A stretch of 64,000 nt of DNA, taken from the NCBI GenBank assembly GCA_963675435.1, contig OY776216.1, positions 4,278,001-4,342,000 on the forward strand, read 5' to 3'. The notes beneath the pieces are model-generated. The model had not been told where the DNA came from. It saw only the letters and a list, made by a program, of their open reading frames with translations, and made no database searches. Shown here piece after piece: positions 47,647 to 56,799 of the stretch. This stretch comes from Saccharicrinis sp963675435. GTDB lineage: Bacteria > Bacteroidota > Bacteroidia > Bacteroidales > Marinilabiliaceae. The position numbers and the translations under genes are program-made. Each line of letters begins with the position of its first letter. The stretch's first letter is position 1.

Positions 47647-48000
47647 TTGGATCAAAAAGAAATGCGAATAAGTGAATCCTCATTTAAAAAATTATACAAA
47701 GAACAGCAAGAATCAGGATTAAGCGTAAGGGATTTTTGCTCCAATGTTGCTATAGCCCCGTCAACATTTTATCGATGGAAAAAAATATTAGAAGAAAAAG
47801 AACTACCCGGAGGTTTTGTACCATTACTAATAGGAGCTAACAAATCAGATAATGATTGTACACCCCCGTCTCCTTTCGTAGATGTAAATAGAAACTTCAA
47901 TAATAACTCATTGGAGTTTACTTTTCCAAACGGGACCAAGTTGCATTTAAAAGGTAACATAGATATCTCGTTATTAAAAGCAATCATTCATCTATATTAA
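47647..48000 (+). CDS. tnpA: IS66 accessory protein TnpA
   Basis: 117 residues with a helix-turn-helix (ESGLSVRDFCSNVAIAPSTF, YRWKK). The open frame begins at a TTG; the ATG at 47662 (MRISESSFK) is at least as likely. First gene of the three-gene IS66 set, ten bases before tnpB. Confidence 0.8.
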   Translation: MDQKEMRISESSFKKLYKEQQESGLSVRDFCSNVAIAPSTFYRWKKILEEKELPGGFVPLLIGANKSDNDCTPPSPFVDVNRNFNNNSLEFTFPNGTKLHLKGNIDISLLKAIIHLY

Positions 48001-48009
48001 TTCAAAACT

Positions 48010-48351
48010 ATGTTTCACCTACACGGAAAGCTTCAATATTTTTTATATCCAGCACCGGTCGATATGCGAAAAAGCTTTTACACCTTAAGTGGTATTGTTA
48101 CCTCTGCCATGAAACGTAATGTACAACATGGAGAAGTATTTGTTTTTGTCAATCGCAACTTTACCATCATGAAAATCCTTCATTTGGAACATGGAGGACT
48201 GGTAATTTACCATAAGAAGCTTGAAAATGGTACTTTTACACTACCTACATTCGATGAAAACCTGATATCACAACAAATAACCTGGCAAGAGTTAATGATG
48301 ATTGTTGACTCTGTAAGGCCTATAAAAAGGCGATTGAAAAAACATAAATAA
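48010..48351 (+). CDS. tnpB: IS66 Orf2-like protein TnpB
   Basis: 113 residues starting MFHLHGKLQYFLYPAPVDMR, KSFYTLSGIV, with FVFVNRNFTIMKIL in the middle: the IS66 Orf2 signature. Needed with TnpA and TnpC for transposition of IS66; exact role unclear. Confidence 0.9.
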   Translation: MFHLHGKLQYFLYPAPVDMRKSFYTLSGIVTSAMKRNVQHGEVFVFVNRNFTIMKILHLEHGGLVIYHKKLENGTFTLPTFDENLISQQITWQELMMIVDSVRPIKRRLKKHK

Positions 48352-48430
48352 ACGGACTTAATTTAGGCTAACAATTTTGTCTGTACCCCTTGATTTTATT
48401 ACTTTTAGGCATCAAATTGATCAGGGGTAA

Positions 48431-50071
48431 ATGAACCAGTTTTCAGATAACGATATTTTCATACAGGAACTTCTTCAGCAAAGAGATGATCTCTATGCAG
48501 AGCTATCCCGTCTTCGAAAAGCAGATGATGGGACCTTGGATTCTCTTGAAAGCAGGAATAAAGAATTAGAAGATCTTGTTAAGCAACAAGCTGAAAAAAT
48601 CAATAAACTTACTGATCAATTATCTTGGTATCGACGAAAAATGTGGAATCCATCCAGAGAACGGTTTGTACCGGAAGACCCCAATCAGAGAAAAATTGAT
48701 TGGGATGGTTTAGAACTGTTGCCTGCAGAAGAAGAGATGGCCAAAGAAGCCGACAAAGAGTTAATAGCTTATGAACGTTGCAAACCTAAAAAAGAAAAGA
48801 AACAAGCCATTCGTTTACCTTTACCTGACGATTTAAGAAGAGAAGAAGAGATAATAGAACCAGAAAGTGTTGATGAAAGTTGGGTACGTATTGGAGAAGA
48901 GGTAACTGAGGTATTGGAATTTAAACCCGGTGAACTTTATGTGCGAAAAATAATACGACCTAAATATGCTGCAAAACCGGAACAGCAAATAGCAGAAGGT
49001 GAATCAAGAGTTCGTATTGCATCACTACCTGCATTACCATTACCACGCAGTAATGCAGATTCTTCATTGTTGGCAGAGATAATAATGAATAAGTACCTTT
49101 ATCATTTGCCTTTTCATCGTCAGATAACAATGTTCAAGCAACTTAAATTAAGACTTCCTGCATCAACCATAAATGGATGGTTTAAGGATGTTTGTGATTT
49201 ACTAAGGGCATTATATCTTCGACTACAAGAAGTGGTTATGGAATCAGATTACATTCAAGTCGATGAGAGTACAGTTCCGGTAATAAATGATGAAAAACAC
49301 AAAACAGTAAAAGCTTATTTATGGATGGTTCGATCAGTAATGAAAAATATGGTCTTTTTTCATTACGATAAAGGTTCACGGGCACAAAAAGTAGTAGTTA
49401 AACTTTTACGAAATTATAAAGGTGCAATTCAAACTGATGGCTATCAGGCTTACTCCATCTATGAGCAAAAGAAAGGTGTTTTGCTTTTAGGATGCTGGGC
49501 TCATGCGCGCCGTAAATTTGAAGAAAGCCTAAAAGAAGATGAAGTTGGAGCTGCATATGCTCTGGCACAAATAGGAAAACTCTATCAGGTAGAAACTATG
49601 GCTGATGATCAGCAATTAAACTATGAGCAAAGATCTGAACTTCGCAAACGTTTAGCATACCCAATAATGGTTGCTTTTGAAAAATGGATTGTCAATTATT
49701 ATCCAAAAGTTTTACCAAAAGGTAGAATGGGCAGAGCTTTGTCATATACCTATTCAATTTTTCAAAGATTGTCACGTTACCACTTGGATGGACGTTATAA
49801 GATTGATAACAATCTTGCAGAAAATGCAATCAGACCTTTAGCCTTGGGGCGCAAAAATTATTTATTCTGTGGAAATCATGATGCTGCAGAAAATGCAGCG
49901 GTTATTTACTCTTTGATTGGGTGTTGTAAAGCAAGTAATGTTGATGTTAGAGAATGGTTAATCGATGTGTTAACTAAAATACCAAGCTACAATAACGATT
50001 ACTCAAAAGATTTAGCAGAGCTATTACCTCATAGTTGGAAAAAATCAAAGTCCCACCAATTCCAAGAATAG
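48431..50071 (+). CDS. tnpC: IS66-family transposase TnpC
   Basis: 546 residues: N-terminal coiled coil (~15-60), a zinc-finger-like region that here lacks a clear Cys cluster, then the DDE domain with YIQVDESTVPVI (Asp), IQTDGYQAY (Asp), LGCWAHARRKF, and DNNLAENAIRPLALGRKNYLF (Glu). Full length with normal start, so this IS66 copy may be active. Confidence 0.93.
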   Translation: MNQFSDNDIFIQELLQQRDDLYAELSRLRKADDGTLDSLESRNKELEDLVKQQAEKINKLTDQLSWYRRKMWNPSRERFVPEDPNQRKIDWDGLELLPAEEEMAKEADKELIAYERCKPKKEKKQAIRLPLPDDLRREEEIIEPESVDESWVRIGEEVTEVLEFKPGELYVRKIIRPKYAAKPEQQIAEGESRVRIASLPALPLPRSNADSSLLAEIIMNKYLYHLPFHRQITMFKQLKLRLPASTINGWFKDVCDLLRALYLRLQEVVMESDYIQVDESTVPVINDEKHKTVKAYLWMVRSVMKNMVFFHYDKGSRAQKVVVKLLRNYKGAIQTDGYQAYSIYEQKKGVLLLGCWAHARRKFEESLKEDEVGAAYALAQIGKLYQVETMADDQQLNYEQRSELRKRLAYPIMVAFEKWIVNYYPKVLPKGRMGRALSYTYSIFQRLSRYHLDGRYKIDNNLAENAIRPLALGRKNYLFCGNHDAAENAAVIYSLIGCCKASNVDVREWLIDVLTKIPSYNNDYSKDLAELLPHSWKKSKSHQFQE

Positions 50072-50176
50072 TTAGATTTTCTCAATCATTATACTTTTTG
50101 TATCATGTTCGATGTTTGGTTTCATTTAGCTTGTTACCTTTTTTATATGTAGCTGACCGAATGCTTACATACCTGC

Positions 50177-50697
50177 ATCCTTTTTATAAAAATAAATGGG
50201 TAGTATATGCTAAATTACCCATGCACAATTCTAAGCAAGTGCTGGAATACTTGGCTAGGTATACTCATAGAGTTGCGATTAGTAACCAGCGTATTAAAAG
50301 CCTGGATGATAATAATGTGTATTTTTCGTGGCTCAACTACAAAAACGCTAAAGTGGATGTGATGCATCTTTCTTATTTTGAGTTTCTGCGAAGACTTTCC
50401 ATGCATATACTTCCTCCCGCTTTTATGAAAATAAGGCATTATGGGTTTCTAGGTTCCTCTAAAAAGAAACTGTGCTTAGAGATCATCCGGAAAATATTTA
50501 ATGCTTGCTCCCCGGAATCTAAAAAAGGGATCCCTTGGAAGGAATTATTTGTGCTGCTTTTTGGCCATCCTCACGATCAATGCCCAAAATGTAAACAAGG
50601 CACCATGCAACGTATAGCTTCTTTTAAGCCGGCTATCAGAGGTAGTCCCAACTCAATAAAAAATACAAAATCAACTCAATCTGCCTCTATATCATAA
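50177..50697 (+). pseudogene. IS91-family transposase, C-terminal part (split by IS66)
   Basis: From the right TSD on, the sequence matches codons ~229-402 of copy 2: HPFYKNKWVVYAKLPMHN, VLEYLARYTHRVAISNQRI (catalytic tyrosine), WLNYKNAK and the C-terminal CPKCKQG zinc-like motif. It cannot make a functional protein on its own. Confidence 0.85.
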
Positions 50698-50916
50698 ACG
50701 CCGCCTTTGGTGTAATGGGAAAGGTATGTCTTATAACCAACAAAAAGAGCTAAATCAACTGTCGATTTATACATTGAGGTGGTTTTAACTCTTTATTTTA
50801 ATGATTTTTATACCCAAACTTTCTGTTTTAACTTTGGAGTTTTATGCTTACCAAGCATAAATGAAAGACCCATTTCATATCAATCCCCATACAATGGGCT
50901 CGCTTATCCCGGTTCC
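50698..50916 (+). other. Non-coding right part of element copy 1
   Basis: About 220 bases shared with copy 2 between the transposase stop and the attC-like end. A GAGGTGGTTTTAAC stretch lies at about 50775 and echoes the AAACCTCC...GGAGGTTTT hairpin at the left end of the element. No gene. Confidence 0.5.
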
Positions 50917-51004
50917 GTTCAACAACAAATATAATGAATCACCCTGATGGTTTGATGGGACTTTTTTGGGCAGTTCGTGATTAATTATATTCTAAGTGTT
51001 AGGC
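50917..51004 (+). repeat. attC-like site A2 (end of element copy 1)
   Basis: R'' GTTCAAC (50917-50923), arm AATATAATGAATCACCCTG, arm CAGTTCGTGATTAATTATATT, core GTTAGGC (50998-51004). The R'' box is complementary to the element's own GTTGAAC start; the core belongs to the next cassette. The identical hairpin ends copy 2. Confidence 0.7.
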
Positions 51005-51013
51005 ACTGCCATT

Positions 51014-51841
51014 TTAAAAATTTAAAATTCGTTCTAAATAGAATTCCAATTTCTTGGTAATCAACTTATTCACGAATGCAATGACTAAAGAAATGATTCC
51101 AAGTGCTCCTATTAATATAGCATCTAATAATAAGTCCTCTGAAATTTTTTCCCACATTATAAATAGATTTAGACTGAAAAAAAGAAAAGATATAATACCA
51201 ACTACCATAATAACCTGACCAGCATGTTCGTATATTCTCTTTCTTTTATTTCTTCTATAAAAACTCGACATAAAATAAATCGAAATATCTCTTACAAGAA
51301 AAATCCCAATAATAAATTTAACATACTTGTCTAAACCGAAAGGGAAAATAGCTCCAGAAACTATTATCAAGGCAATTAAAACAATAATTCTATCTTTTAT
51401 TTTCCTAATAAAATTTTCTCGTTTAAACTTAGGAAATAATTCATTTAAAATCAATTTGGAGATTTCTGGACTTAAATCATCGAGTACTTGTTCTTTAGAT
51501 ATTTTTTTCATCTGAGAATTAACATAGTTTAAGGACTCATAATTTTGTGATATTTCATTTTTAAGAAAATCTGCTTGATACTTTAAAATTGAAATTTTTC
51601 CAATTTGTGGTATCTTTTTAGTGACTTCATCGTTTAAGGAAGTTCTTTTCTCAGTTAAAGATTCTATTTCTTCTATGGTTATATCCCTTTCTAGATGTCT
51701 AGAAATAAATTCATTTACAACTTTCTTGTCTTTTTTGGATTTTTTTTGGTCGATAAAAGCCAATAATGTAACAATCCCAAAAAGGAGACTTAAGATTGTT
51801 ACAATATTCTGAAAAGTAAAATACTCTAATAATTCTTCCAT
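51014..51841 (-). CDS. Membrane protein with central coiled coil (cassette 2)
   Basis: 275 residues: one N-terminal transmembrane helix (~12-30), a charged helical region (~32-135) likely coiled coil, then four hydrophobic segments between ~148 and 260. No known family recognised. Single gene of a cassette bounded by GTTAGGC (50998) and GCCTAAC (51861); read antisense to the deduced attC direction. Confidence 0.6.
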   Translation of the reverse strand: MEELLEYFTFQNIVTILSLLFGIVTLLAFIDQKKSKKDKKVVNEFISRHLERDITIEEIESLTEKRTSLNDEVTKKIPQIGKISILKYQADFLKNEISQNYESLNYVNSQMKKISKEQVLDDLSPEISKLILNELFPKFKRENFIRKIKDRIIVLIALIIVSGAIFPFGLDKYVKFIIGIFLVRDISIYFMSSFYRRNKRKRIYEHAGQVIMVVGIISFLFFSLNLFIMWEKISEDLLLDAILIGALGIISLVIAFVNKLITKKLEFYLERILNF

Positions 51842-51860
51842 ATATAATGTTTCAGGTTGT

Positions 51861-52053
51861 GCCTAACGTCCGGCACATGAGGCTGTGTGGGGATTGAAAT
51901 TGTCTGCCTTTCCTAAACCTCACTGAGCCTAATGCTTTTACAAGGGACTAATTTAACAAAAAAAGTGACTTTAAAAGCATTGGGCGGACAAATAGAAATC
52001 ACCATCGCTCGCGAATCACGTGCCCCCACATGCCTTATTATGCATTGTTGCCG
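51861..52053 (+). repeat. attC-like site A3
   Basis: R'' GCCTAAC (51861-51867), 5-base spacer, arm GCACATGAGGCTGTGTGGGG, arm CCCCCACATGCCTTATTATGC, 3-base spacer, core GTTGCCG (52047-52053). Inner stems TAATGCTTTTA/TAAAAGCATT and GTCTGCC/GGCGGAC extend the fold. R'' pairs with GTTAGGC at the start of the same cassette. Confidence 0.75.
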
Positions 52054-52060
52054 TTAGTTT

Positions 52061-52717
52061 TTATTCCACCCACTCTCCAAACTTAATCATGGATAGAGTA
52101 TCACTCTTAAATTTATATTTTGTATAGACTTCACCTCGCTCATCCTTACAGGCAGAAACTTGTTTAACTTTATTTATTGTTGAATCTGAAAAATGAAAAA
52201 AACAGTTTAGAAAGTCCCTTTTTGTCATTCCTATTTTAATCCCCTTTTTAAGTTGAATATTGGAGTCAATAAATTGTCCTTTACCTAGGAAAATTTCAAA
52301 ATCATTAGAGTATTCTGATTGCCATTTAACAATGCTAATCGAATTTTTTCCTTTAGTAAAGATAGTTCTTATCGAATTTTCGTCTGTTTCGGTTGTGATT
52401 TTATAATCGGGTAAAAGATTGGAGATATTATTTTCAGTCAAGTTACCAATTGGATTGTAAATTGCGTCTAAACAGCAAAGACTAACCTTTGAATTATTGA
52501 TTGATAAGAAATATTTGTCAAATTCTCCATCAGGAAGCCTTTCTTTTATTTTTTCAGGTTCGGTCACGCCTTCTGACTGTGATGACAAATCTGATTTTTT
52601 TGCTTCTGTAGCGATTTGATTGTTTTGGTTCGAATCAGAAACAGATTTTGCAGTCTTATTTTCGATACAACTTAAACAAAACAGCAATAATAGTATGGCT
52701 AATATGTTCTTAGGCAT
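52061..52717 (-). CDS. Small lipoprotein (cassette 3)
   Basis: 218 residues with lipoprotein signal LLFCLSCIEN (cysteine at residue 17), a low-complexity Ser/Gln/Glu linker to ~residue 60, then a globular part with no family I recognise. The cassette starts at core GTTGCCGTTAGTTTTTA and ends at its inverse TAAAATTAACGGCAAC (52725-52739). Confidence 0.6.
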   Translation of the reverse strand: MPKNILAILLLLFCLSCIENKTAKSVSDSNQNNQIATEAKKSDLSSQSEGVTEPEKIKERLPDGEFDKYFLSINNSKVSLCCLDAIYNPIGNLTENNISNLLPDYKITTETDENSIRTIFTKGKNSISIVKWQSEYSNDFEIFLGKGQFIDSNIQLKKGIKIGMTKRDFLNCFFHFSDSTINKVKQVSACKDERGEVYTKYKFKSDTLSMIKFGEWVE

Positions 52718-52732
52718 CTAGTTTAAAATTAA

Positions 52733-52864
52733 CGGCAACGGAAAATTATAAGTTTAGTTGTGGAGTACGGGCTACTTCTCTGTCCGCATACCCATATAGC
52801 TGATGCGAGTTAAAGCGTTACAAATTAGCACAAAAGCCGCAATTAAATTTATAAAATGTTGGCG
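52733..52864 (+). repeat. attC-like site A4
   Basis: R'' CGGCAAC (52733-52739), arm AATTATAAGTTTAGTTGTGG, arm CCGCAATTAAATTTATAAA, core GTTGGCG (52858-52864). All mismatches between the arms are G-T wobbles, which keep a single-strand fold intact. Confidence 0.75.
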
Positions 52865-52868
52865 GTAG

Positions 52869-54065
52869 TTATTTACTTATATTTATTTCTATTTCTATTT
52901 CTTTATCATTGTTTTTAAATACATATAAATTGTTTTCTTCTGATTTCATCAACGTATTTAAATTTAGTAATTCGCAAATTGTTAAAGAATCAAATGTTAT
53001 AGAATTATATCTTTCCAATGTATTTCCTTTTTTAATATTATTTATATCGGCAATTGATCCAGGAATTACGTGTTCTACAAAAAATTTATCATTTTTATAT
53101 GTGAAATAACATCCATGTTCAGGTTTAAAATCAATTAATCTATTTTTGTATGGAGAAAAATAAAATTTCTCATGAGCATAGTCAATTACTACAATTCCTT
53201 TTTGCAATAATGGAGCACCTAGAAATGATTTAGAGTTAGAATTTTCATATGTCGTTGCAGTACAATTTAATAAATATGTTTCACCAATCTTAATAGTGTC
53301 AAAAAGAACAACATGATTAATAGAATCTTTTTGAGAGCCAAATAGTCCTGATGAATTATGTTCGCTATCTAGGTCATACAGTATGTTGTCTTCGGATATC
53401 GCTCCATCAGCAACCATTTCTTTGAAAACAGACTTTTTTAAACGATATAGATAATTATTTGAACCAGTATCAAACCAAACATATTCTCCTGCATTTTCAG
53501 ATGGAAATTGTATAAATAATTCTGGCATATTTTGTTCACCAATCAGCTTTAAATCAATAGCACTTTTCCGATCAAGTTTTAGTCTTGAATGCCGATTTGT
53601 GATTAGTAATTTACTATTTTTCAGATCAATTAATAGAATTTTATCTTTAAAAAAATTACCTCCCAATAGTCCATCGATTTGTATCCCACATGGTGCTAAA
53701 TCTTGTATTTGTCTATGAATTCCAACTTTTAAGTTATTAAATATGGTATTACCAATTTTAAATTCAGTCAAAATTGAATTTTTAATTGATTTGCTATTTC
53801 CATAATAATCAAAGGATGTAATTGTGTCAATTATTTCAAGATTTAGTGAATCAAATAAATCATTAGAAATTGAGGTAGAAGCACCAGTGTCAAGACGAAA
53901 ATTATATATTTTCCCGTTGATTTCTATTGGTACTATTATCGAATTTGAAATAACTTGTACATTAAGTTCCAAATAAAACTTTTTATTTATTTTATAATAA
54001 AATAGAAATATAAGAGAAACTAAAAGTAGTCCACTTATTACGAAGAAATATATTTTTCTATTCAT
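52869..54065 (-). CDS. Retropepsin-like aspartyl protease with PDZ-like C-terminus (cassette 4)
   Basis: 398 residues: N-terminal signal or anchor helix (~5-23), aspartyl-protease halves marked by FRLDTGASTSI near residue 58 and VWFDTGSNNYLY near 198, with ILLIDLKNSKLLI between, and a PDZ-like tail (VEHVIPGSIADINNIKKGN) near residue 335. Such proteins are periplasmic or surface proteases in Bacteroidota. Two DTG/DTGS motifs suggest an intact active site. Single gene of its cassette. Confidence 0.75.
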   Translation of the reverse strand: MNRKIYFFVISGLLLVSLIFLFYYKINKKFYLELNVQVISNSIIVPIEINGKIYNFRLDTGASTSISNDLFDSLNLEIIDTITSFDYYGNSKSIKNSILTEFKIGNTIFNNLKVGIHRQIQDLAPCGIQIDGLLGGNFFKDKILLIDLKNSKLLITNRHSRLKLDRKSAIDLKLIGEQNMPELFIQFPSENAGEYVWFDTGSNNYLYRLKKSVFKEMVADGAISEDNILYDLDSEHNSSGLFGSQKDSINHVVLFDTIKIGETYLLNCTATTYENSNSKSFLGAPLLQKGIVVIDYAHEKFYFSPYKNRLIDFKPEHGCYFTYKNDKFFVEHVIPGSIADINNIKKGNTLERYNSITFDSLTICELLNLNTLMKSEENNLYVFKNNDKEIEIEINISK

Positions 54066-54107
54066 TTTCTAGTTATTAATTGAAGCTGATCTGTTTGATT
54101 TAATTAC

Positions 54108-54240
54108 CGCCAACGTTTGATGGTATGGTGTCGTGCGGGATTACGAGGTGATTTCTTATCTGTATACACCGACCTTTTTTTACGAGCCACAAACCTTCGC
54201 AAACCTCTGAAACCCGCATGCACTATACCATGTGTTGTAA
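54108..54240 (+). repeat. attC-like site A5
   Basis: R'' CGCCAAC (54108-54114), spacer GTTTG, arm ATGGTATGGTGTCGTGCGGG, arm CCCGCATGCACTATACCAT, core GTTGTAA (54234-54240). One extra base on the left arm. Arms are clearly related to those of A6, as expected within an integron array. Confidence 0.8.
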
Positions 54241-54247
54241 GCTGGCA

Positions 54248-54592
54248 TTATTTCATTCTTTCAGCCCCTGTCTTAGTTACTTTTACTTTACTAGTCTTAT
54301 CCTTATCAATGCACGAAACTATAATTTCAAAATCGCTCTTGGCAATAGAGACAATCTTGAGTTTTACTTTCTCCCTATCAATTTTTTCATATTCATCAAG
54401 TAACTTATATATTTTTTCAATATCACCACAGTATTGTGAGTTTTCCGAATAATATTTCTTTTGAATTACCATTACTCTTGTCCCCACTGTCAATTCTTGA
54501 GGTAGTTTTATTTTTACAACATTACTTTGACGATTATCACAACTTGCCAATACCAACAATAGTCCTAAGATTATAAATAATAATCTATTCAT
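54248..54592 (-). CDS. Small lipoprotein (cassette 5)
   Basis: 114 residues from the ATG at 54592 (MNRLLFIILGLLLVLASCDN, lipidation cysteine at residue 18). An upstream in-frame ATG at 54637 would put 15 polar residues before the signal. No domain recognised. Its cassette runs from core GTTGTAAGC to the inverse GCTTACAA at 54773-54780. Confidence 0.6.
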   Translation of the reverse strand: MNRLLFIILGLLLVLASCDNRQSNVVKIKLPQELTVGTRVMVIQKKYYSENSQYCGDIEKIYKLLDEYEKIDREKVKLKIVSIAKSDFEIIVSCIDKDKTSKVKVTKTGAERMK

Positions 54593-54780
54593 TTTTTTTA
54601 TTTCTCTAATCATTTCGAATTTCATTTGTTTAAGCATTTATTTAAATCTATATAATTGTCACAAAGCTAAATCTTATATGTATAGTTTAATCTTTGTTAA
54701 TTGTCAAATCTTAAAATCATTAAAAAATATAAATATTCATATATTTTGCAGTAGAATTCGGTTTTTCTGCTTGCTTACAA

Positions 54781-55961
54781 TCGGGATAGAATAGCGGATT
54801 ACTCCGCCTATCCCCCCGCAGATCCGGACGTACAGAATTCCCGTATCCGGCTCCTCAGTTAATATGTTTAATTATCTGGTGCATGAATTTAAACATTATA
54901 ATGAATTATTCTAGGTTTCGGGAGCTTAAAATATTTCAATAACTCCCAGTACCCTTTCCACGTGTAGCTTTTGCGTTGACTCCTTCGGTTAAGCCATTTA
55001 AACCAAGCATATAGTGTTATTTGATATATTCGGTTTAGACTAACGAAGTTACCTCTGATGCCAAAATATTGATACAATCCCCGAAGTTTAGATTTTAGTA
55101 TTTTACTCTGATCTTTTAGCTTCTCGTGTTTATGTATCCTGCAAGTATCCTTTATGTTTTGAAGGATGGCCTGCATTTTCTTTTGACGTGTTTTTCGCTT
55201 CACTACCCAATTGCCTCTTTGGCTTTTGCTCCAATAATGTGTAAATCCTAGAAAATCAAAGGTGGGTGGTTTAGTTTTTCCTTCTGGTGAAAATCTAATG
55301 AGCTTACTCTTTTCTGCATGAATGGTTAATCCATATTTATTCATTCGCTTGGGTAGTGTGTTATTTACCCGCTGAGCATCTTCTGCATACTCAAATCCAA
55401 TGATAAAATCATCGGCATAGCGTATCAAAAATATTTCGCCTTTAAGCAAGGGACGTACTATTTCATGTAACCATTTATCCAATGCATAATGCATATATAT
55501 ATTACAAAGCAATGGTGAAATAATATTTCCTTGTGGCGTGCCACGTTTGCTTATTTGCAAGCTTTTAGCCATCTACAACACCTGCTTTTAGCCATCGTTC
55601 AATCAATTGTAGAATACGTTTATCAAATAAATATACTTTATTCACAAAGGTTCTACTTCAAAGGTAGTCATGAACTCCCATTCGGTCGCTTTGGGGCTGA
55701 ATAACACGGACTAAATACTCGCTTGCCGACTACTCTTCTGCTATCCTCACGGAATCACCCAGTCGGTTCGCTTTCATCCTGCTTACGGGCTTTGGATGAG
55801 ATGGACTTGCACCATCTGGAAAGATTTATCTTCAAGAATACTTTAATGATTAAACCCTAATGAATAAATCATTAGCAAATTTCAGTAGATTGACTACTTC
55901 CCAATGCTTTCGGCTTACGAAGAAGTTACCTTACAAATGGCCTTCTTCGCTTAACGTACAC
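54781..55961 (-). mobile_element. Group II intron copy 2, internally deleted
   Basis: Both ends match copy 1 (GTGTACG start, domain V and ...CTATCCCGAT end), but about 0.95 kb covering the 5' half of the RT gene and part of domains I-IV is missing, and about 45 bp near 55820 is extra. It may still splice only if its RNA core survives; retrohoming would need RT in trans. Confidence 0.8.
54889..55572 (-). pseudogene. Group II intron RT, C-terminal fragment
   Basis: 227 residues matching residues ~206-432 of the intact RT, including RGTPQGNIISPLL and RYADDFIIGF. A short sequence change (KSLQ preceded by MA) and a deletion remove the N-terminal half. Non-functional as an RT. Confidence 0.85.
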
Positions 55962-56078
55962 GTTGAGTGTATGGTGTCGTAAGGGATTGCGTATTTAAAC
56001 CGATCAAGTTACCACCCAAAATTGCTGCGGGCGATACCGCTCGAAAACCTCTGAAACCCTTATGCACTATACACATTG

Positions 56079-56753
56079 TTATGCTGCGTTATTATTGTCC
56101 ATTTTTGTCAAAATCAATTCGTTGAACAATATCACAGGAAACAATCCTAGAAAAATAGTTGAAATTGCCCAGAGTATTTTCCCTTTAATCTGAAGTTGTC
56201 CAATCAATTTATAAAGTTTACTTGCCAAGATAACATTTAATAGAATCACAATCCCATAATTTAAAAATGTGAGATATGAATCGTATTCTATCAAAATTGC
56301 ATAATCAGAGACCGATAAAAATCTAGTCAAATATGGTTTTGCAATAAAACTTGCCGCTGGATTTAAAAAGAAAGCAATAATCAATAAAATCAATACAGGT
56401 CTCAACGATTTATTTAAATCAACTTTTAATTTAATATTTTGGACAATCATCAGAACTGCAAGAAAAATCAAGCTATATTGTCCAAATGCTAAACCAATTA
56501 AAAACCAACTCAATCTATCTTGTTGAAACTTAAAAGTCATCGTGAATAACCATATCCCAATCACTAAATTTGGTAAGTAATCAAATATCGAGGTTAAACT
56601 TGTTATAAAAATATCAAGAAGTGATAATTCATAATTGGAATCGGGTCTAACAAAATCCATGAATGATAATATCAATGTTTGTCCAAATACATTAATCAGA
56701 ATCAATATGACAATTAAAATAATTGAGAGTCCTTTATTAAATTTTATTTCCAT
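56079..56753 (-). CDS. Multi-pass membrane protein (cassette 6)
   Basis: 224 residues with about six transmembrane segments and no recognised family. The stop codon TAA (56081-56079) lies inside the core site GTTATGC, so the cassette boundary supplies the end of the gene. Its R'' box GCATAAC (56791) is complementary to that core. Confidence 0.6.
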   Translation of the reverse strand: MEIKFNKGLSIILIVILILINVFGQTLILSFMDFVRPDSNYELSLLDIFITSLTSIFDYLPNLVIGIWLFTMTFKFQQDRLSWFLIGLAFGQYSLIFLAVLMIVQNIKLKVDLNKSLRPVLILLIIAFFLNPAASFIAKPYLTRFLSVSDYAILIEYDSYLTFLNYGIVILLNVILASKLYKLIGQLQIKGKILWAISTIFLGLFPVILFNELILTKMDNNNAA

Positions 56754-56799
56754 GCTTTAAGTTTCTGTTAGTTCGGTTCGTTCTAATGCAGCATAACGT

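Larger units (their letters stand above)
47596..50168 (+). mobile_element. IS66-family element with 8-bp target duplication
   Basis: 2573 bp flanked by the direct repeat ATACCTGC at 47588-47595 and 50169-50176. The ends are related inverted repeats (GTATCCATTCGG at left, GTAAGCATTCGG read inward at right). It carries tnpA, tnpB and tnpC in order. Insertion split the IS91 transposase of element copy 1. Confidence 0.9.
45951..50998 (+). mobile_element. Recombinase-IS91 cassette-like element, copy 1 (interrupted by IS66)
   Basis: Identity with copy 2 (58597-61063) starts exactly at core G|TTGAAC and stops at AAGTG|TT, the points where integron cassettes are cut. Subtracting the IS66 and its duplication leaves 2467 bp, the same length as copy 2. 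It contains the XerD-like recombinase, the IS91-type transposase and a terminal attC-like hairpin with R'' box GTTCAAC, complementary to its own GTTGAAC start. Confidence 0.75.
54774..56084 (+). repeat. attC-like site A6, split by group II intron copy 2
   Basis: R'' side GCTTACAA (54773-54780), then the intron, then spacer GTTGA, arm GTGTATGGTGTCGTAAGGG (55967-55985), arm CCCTTATGCACTATACAC (about 56057-56074), spacer ATT, core GTTATGC (56078-56084). Removing the intron restores a site closely like A5. Confidence 0.75.
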
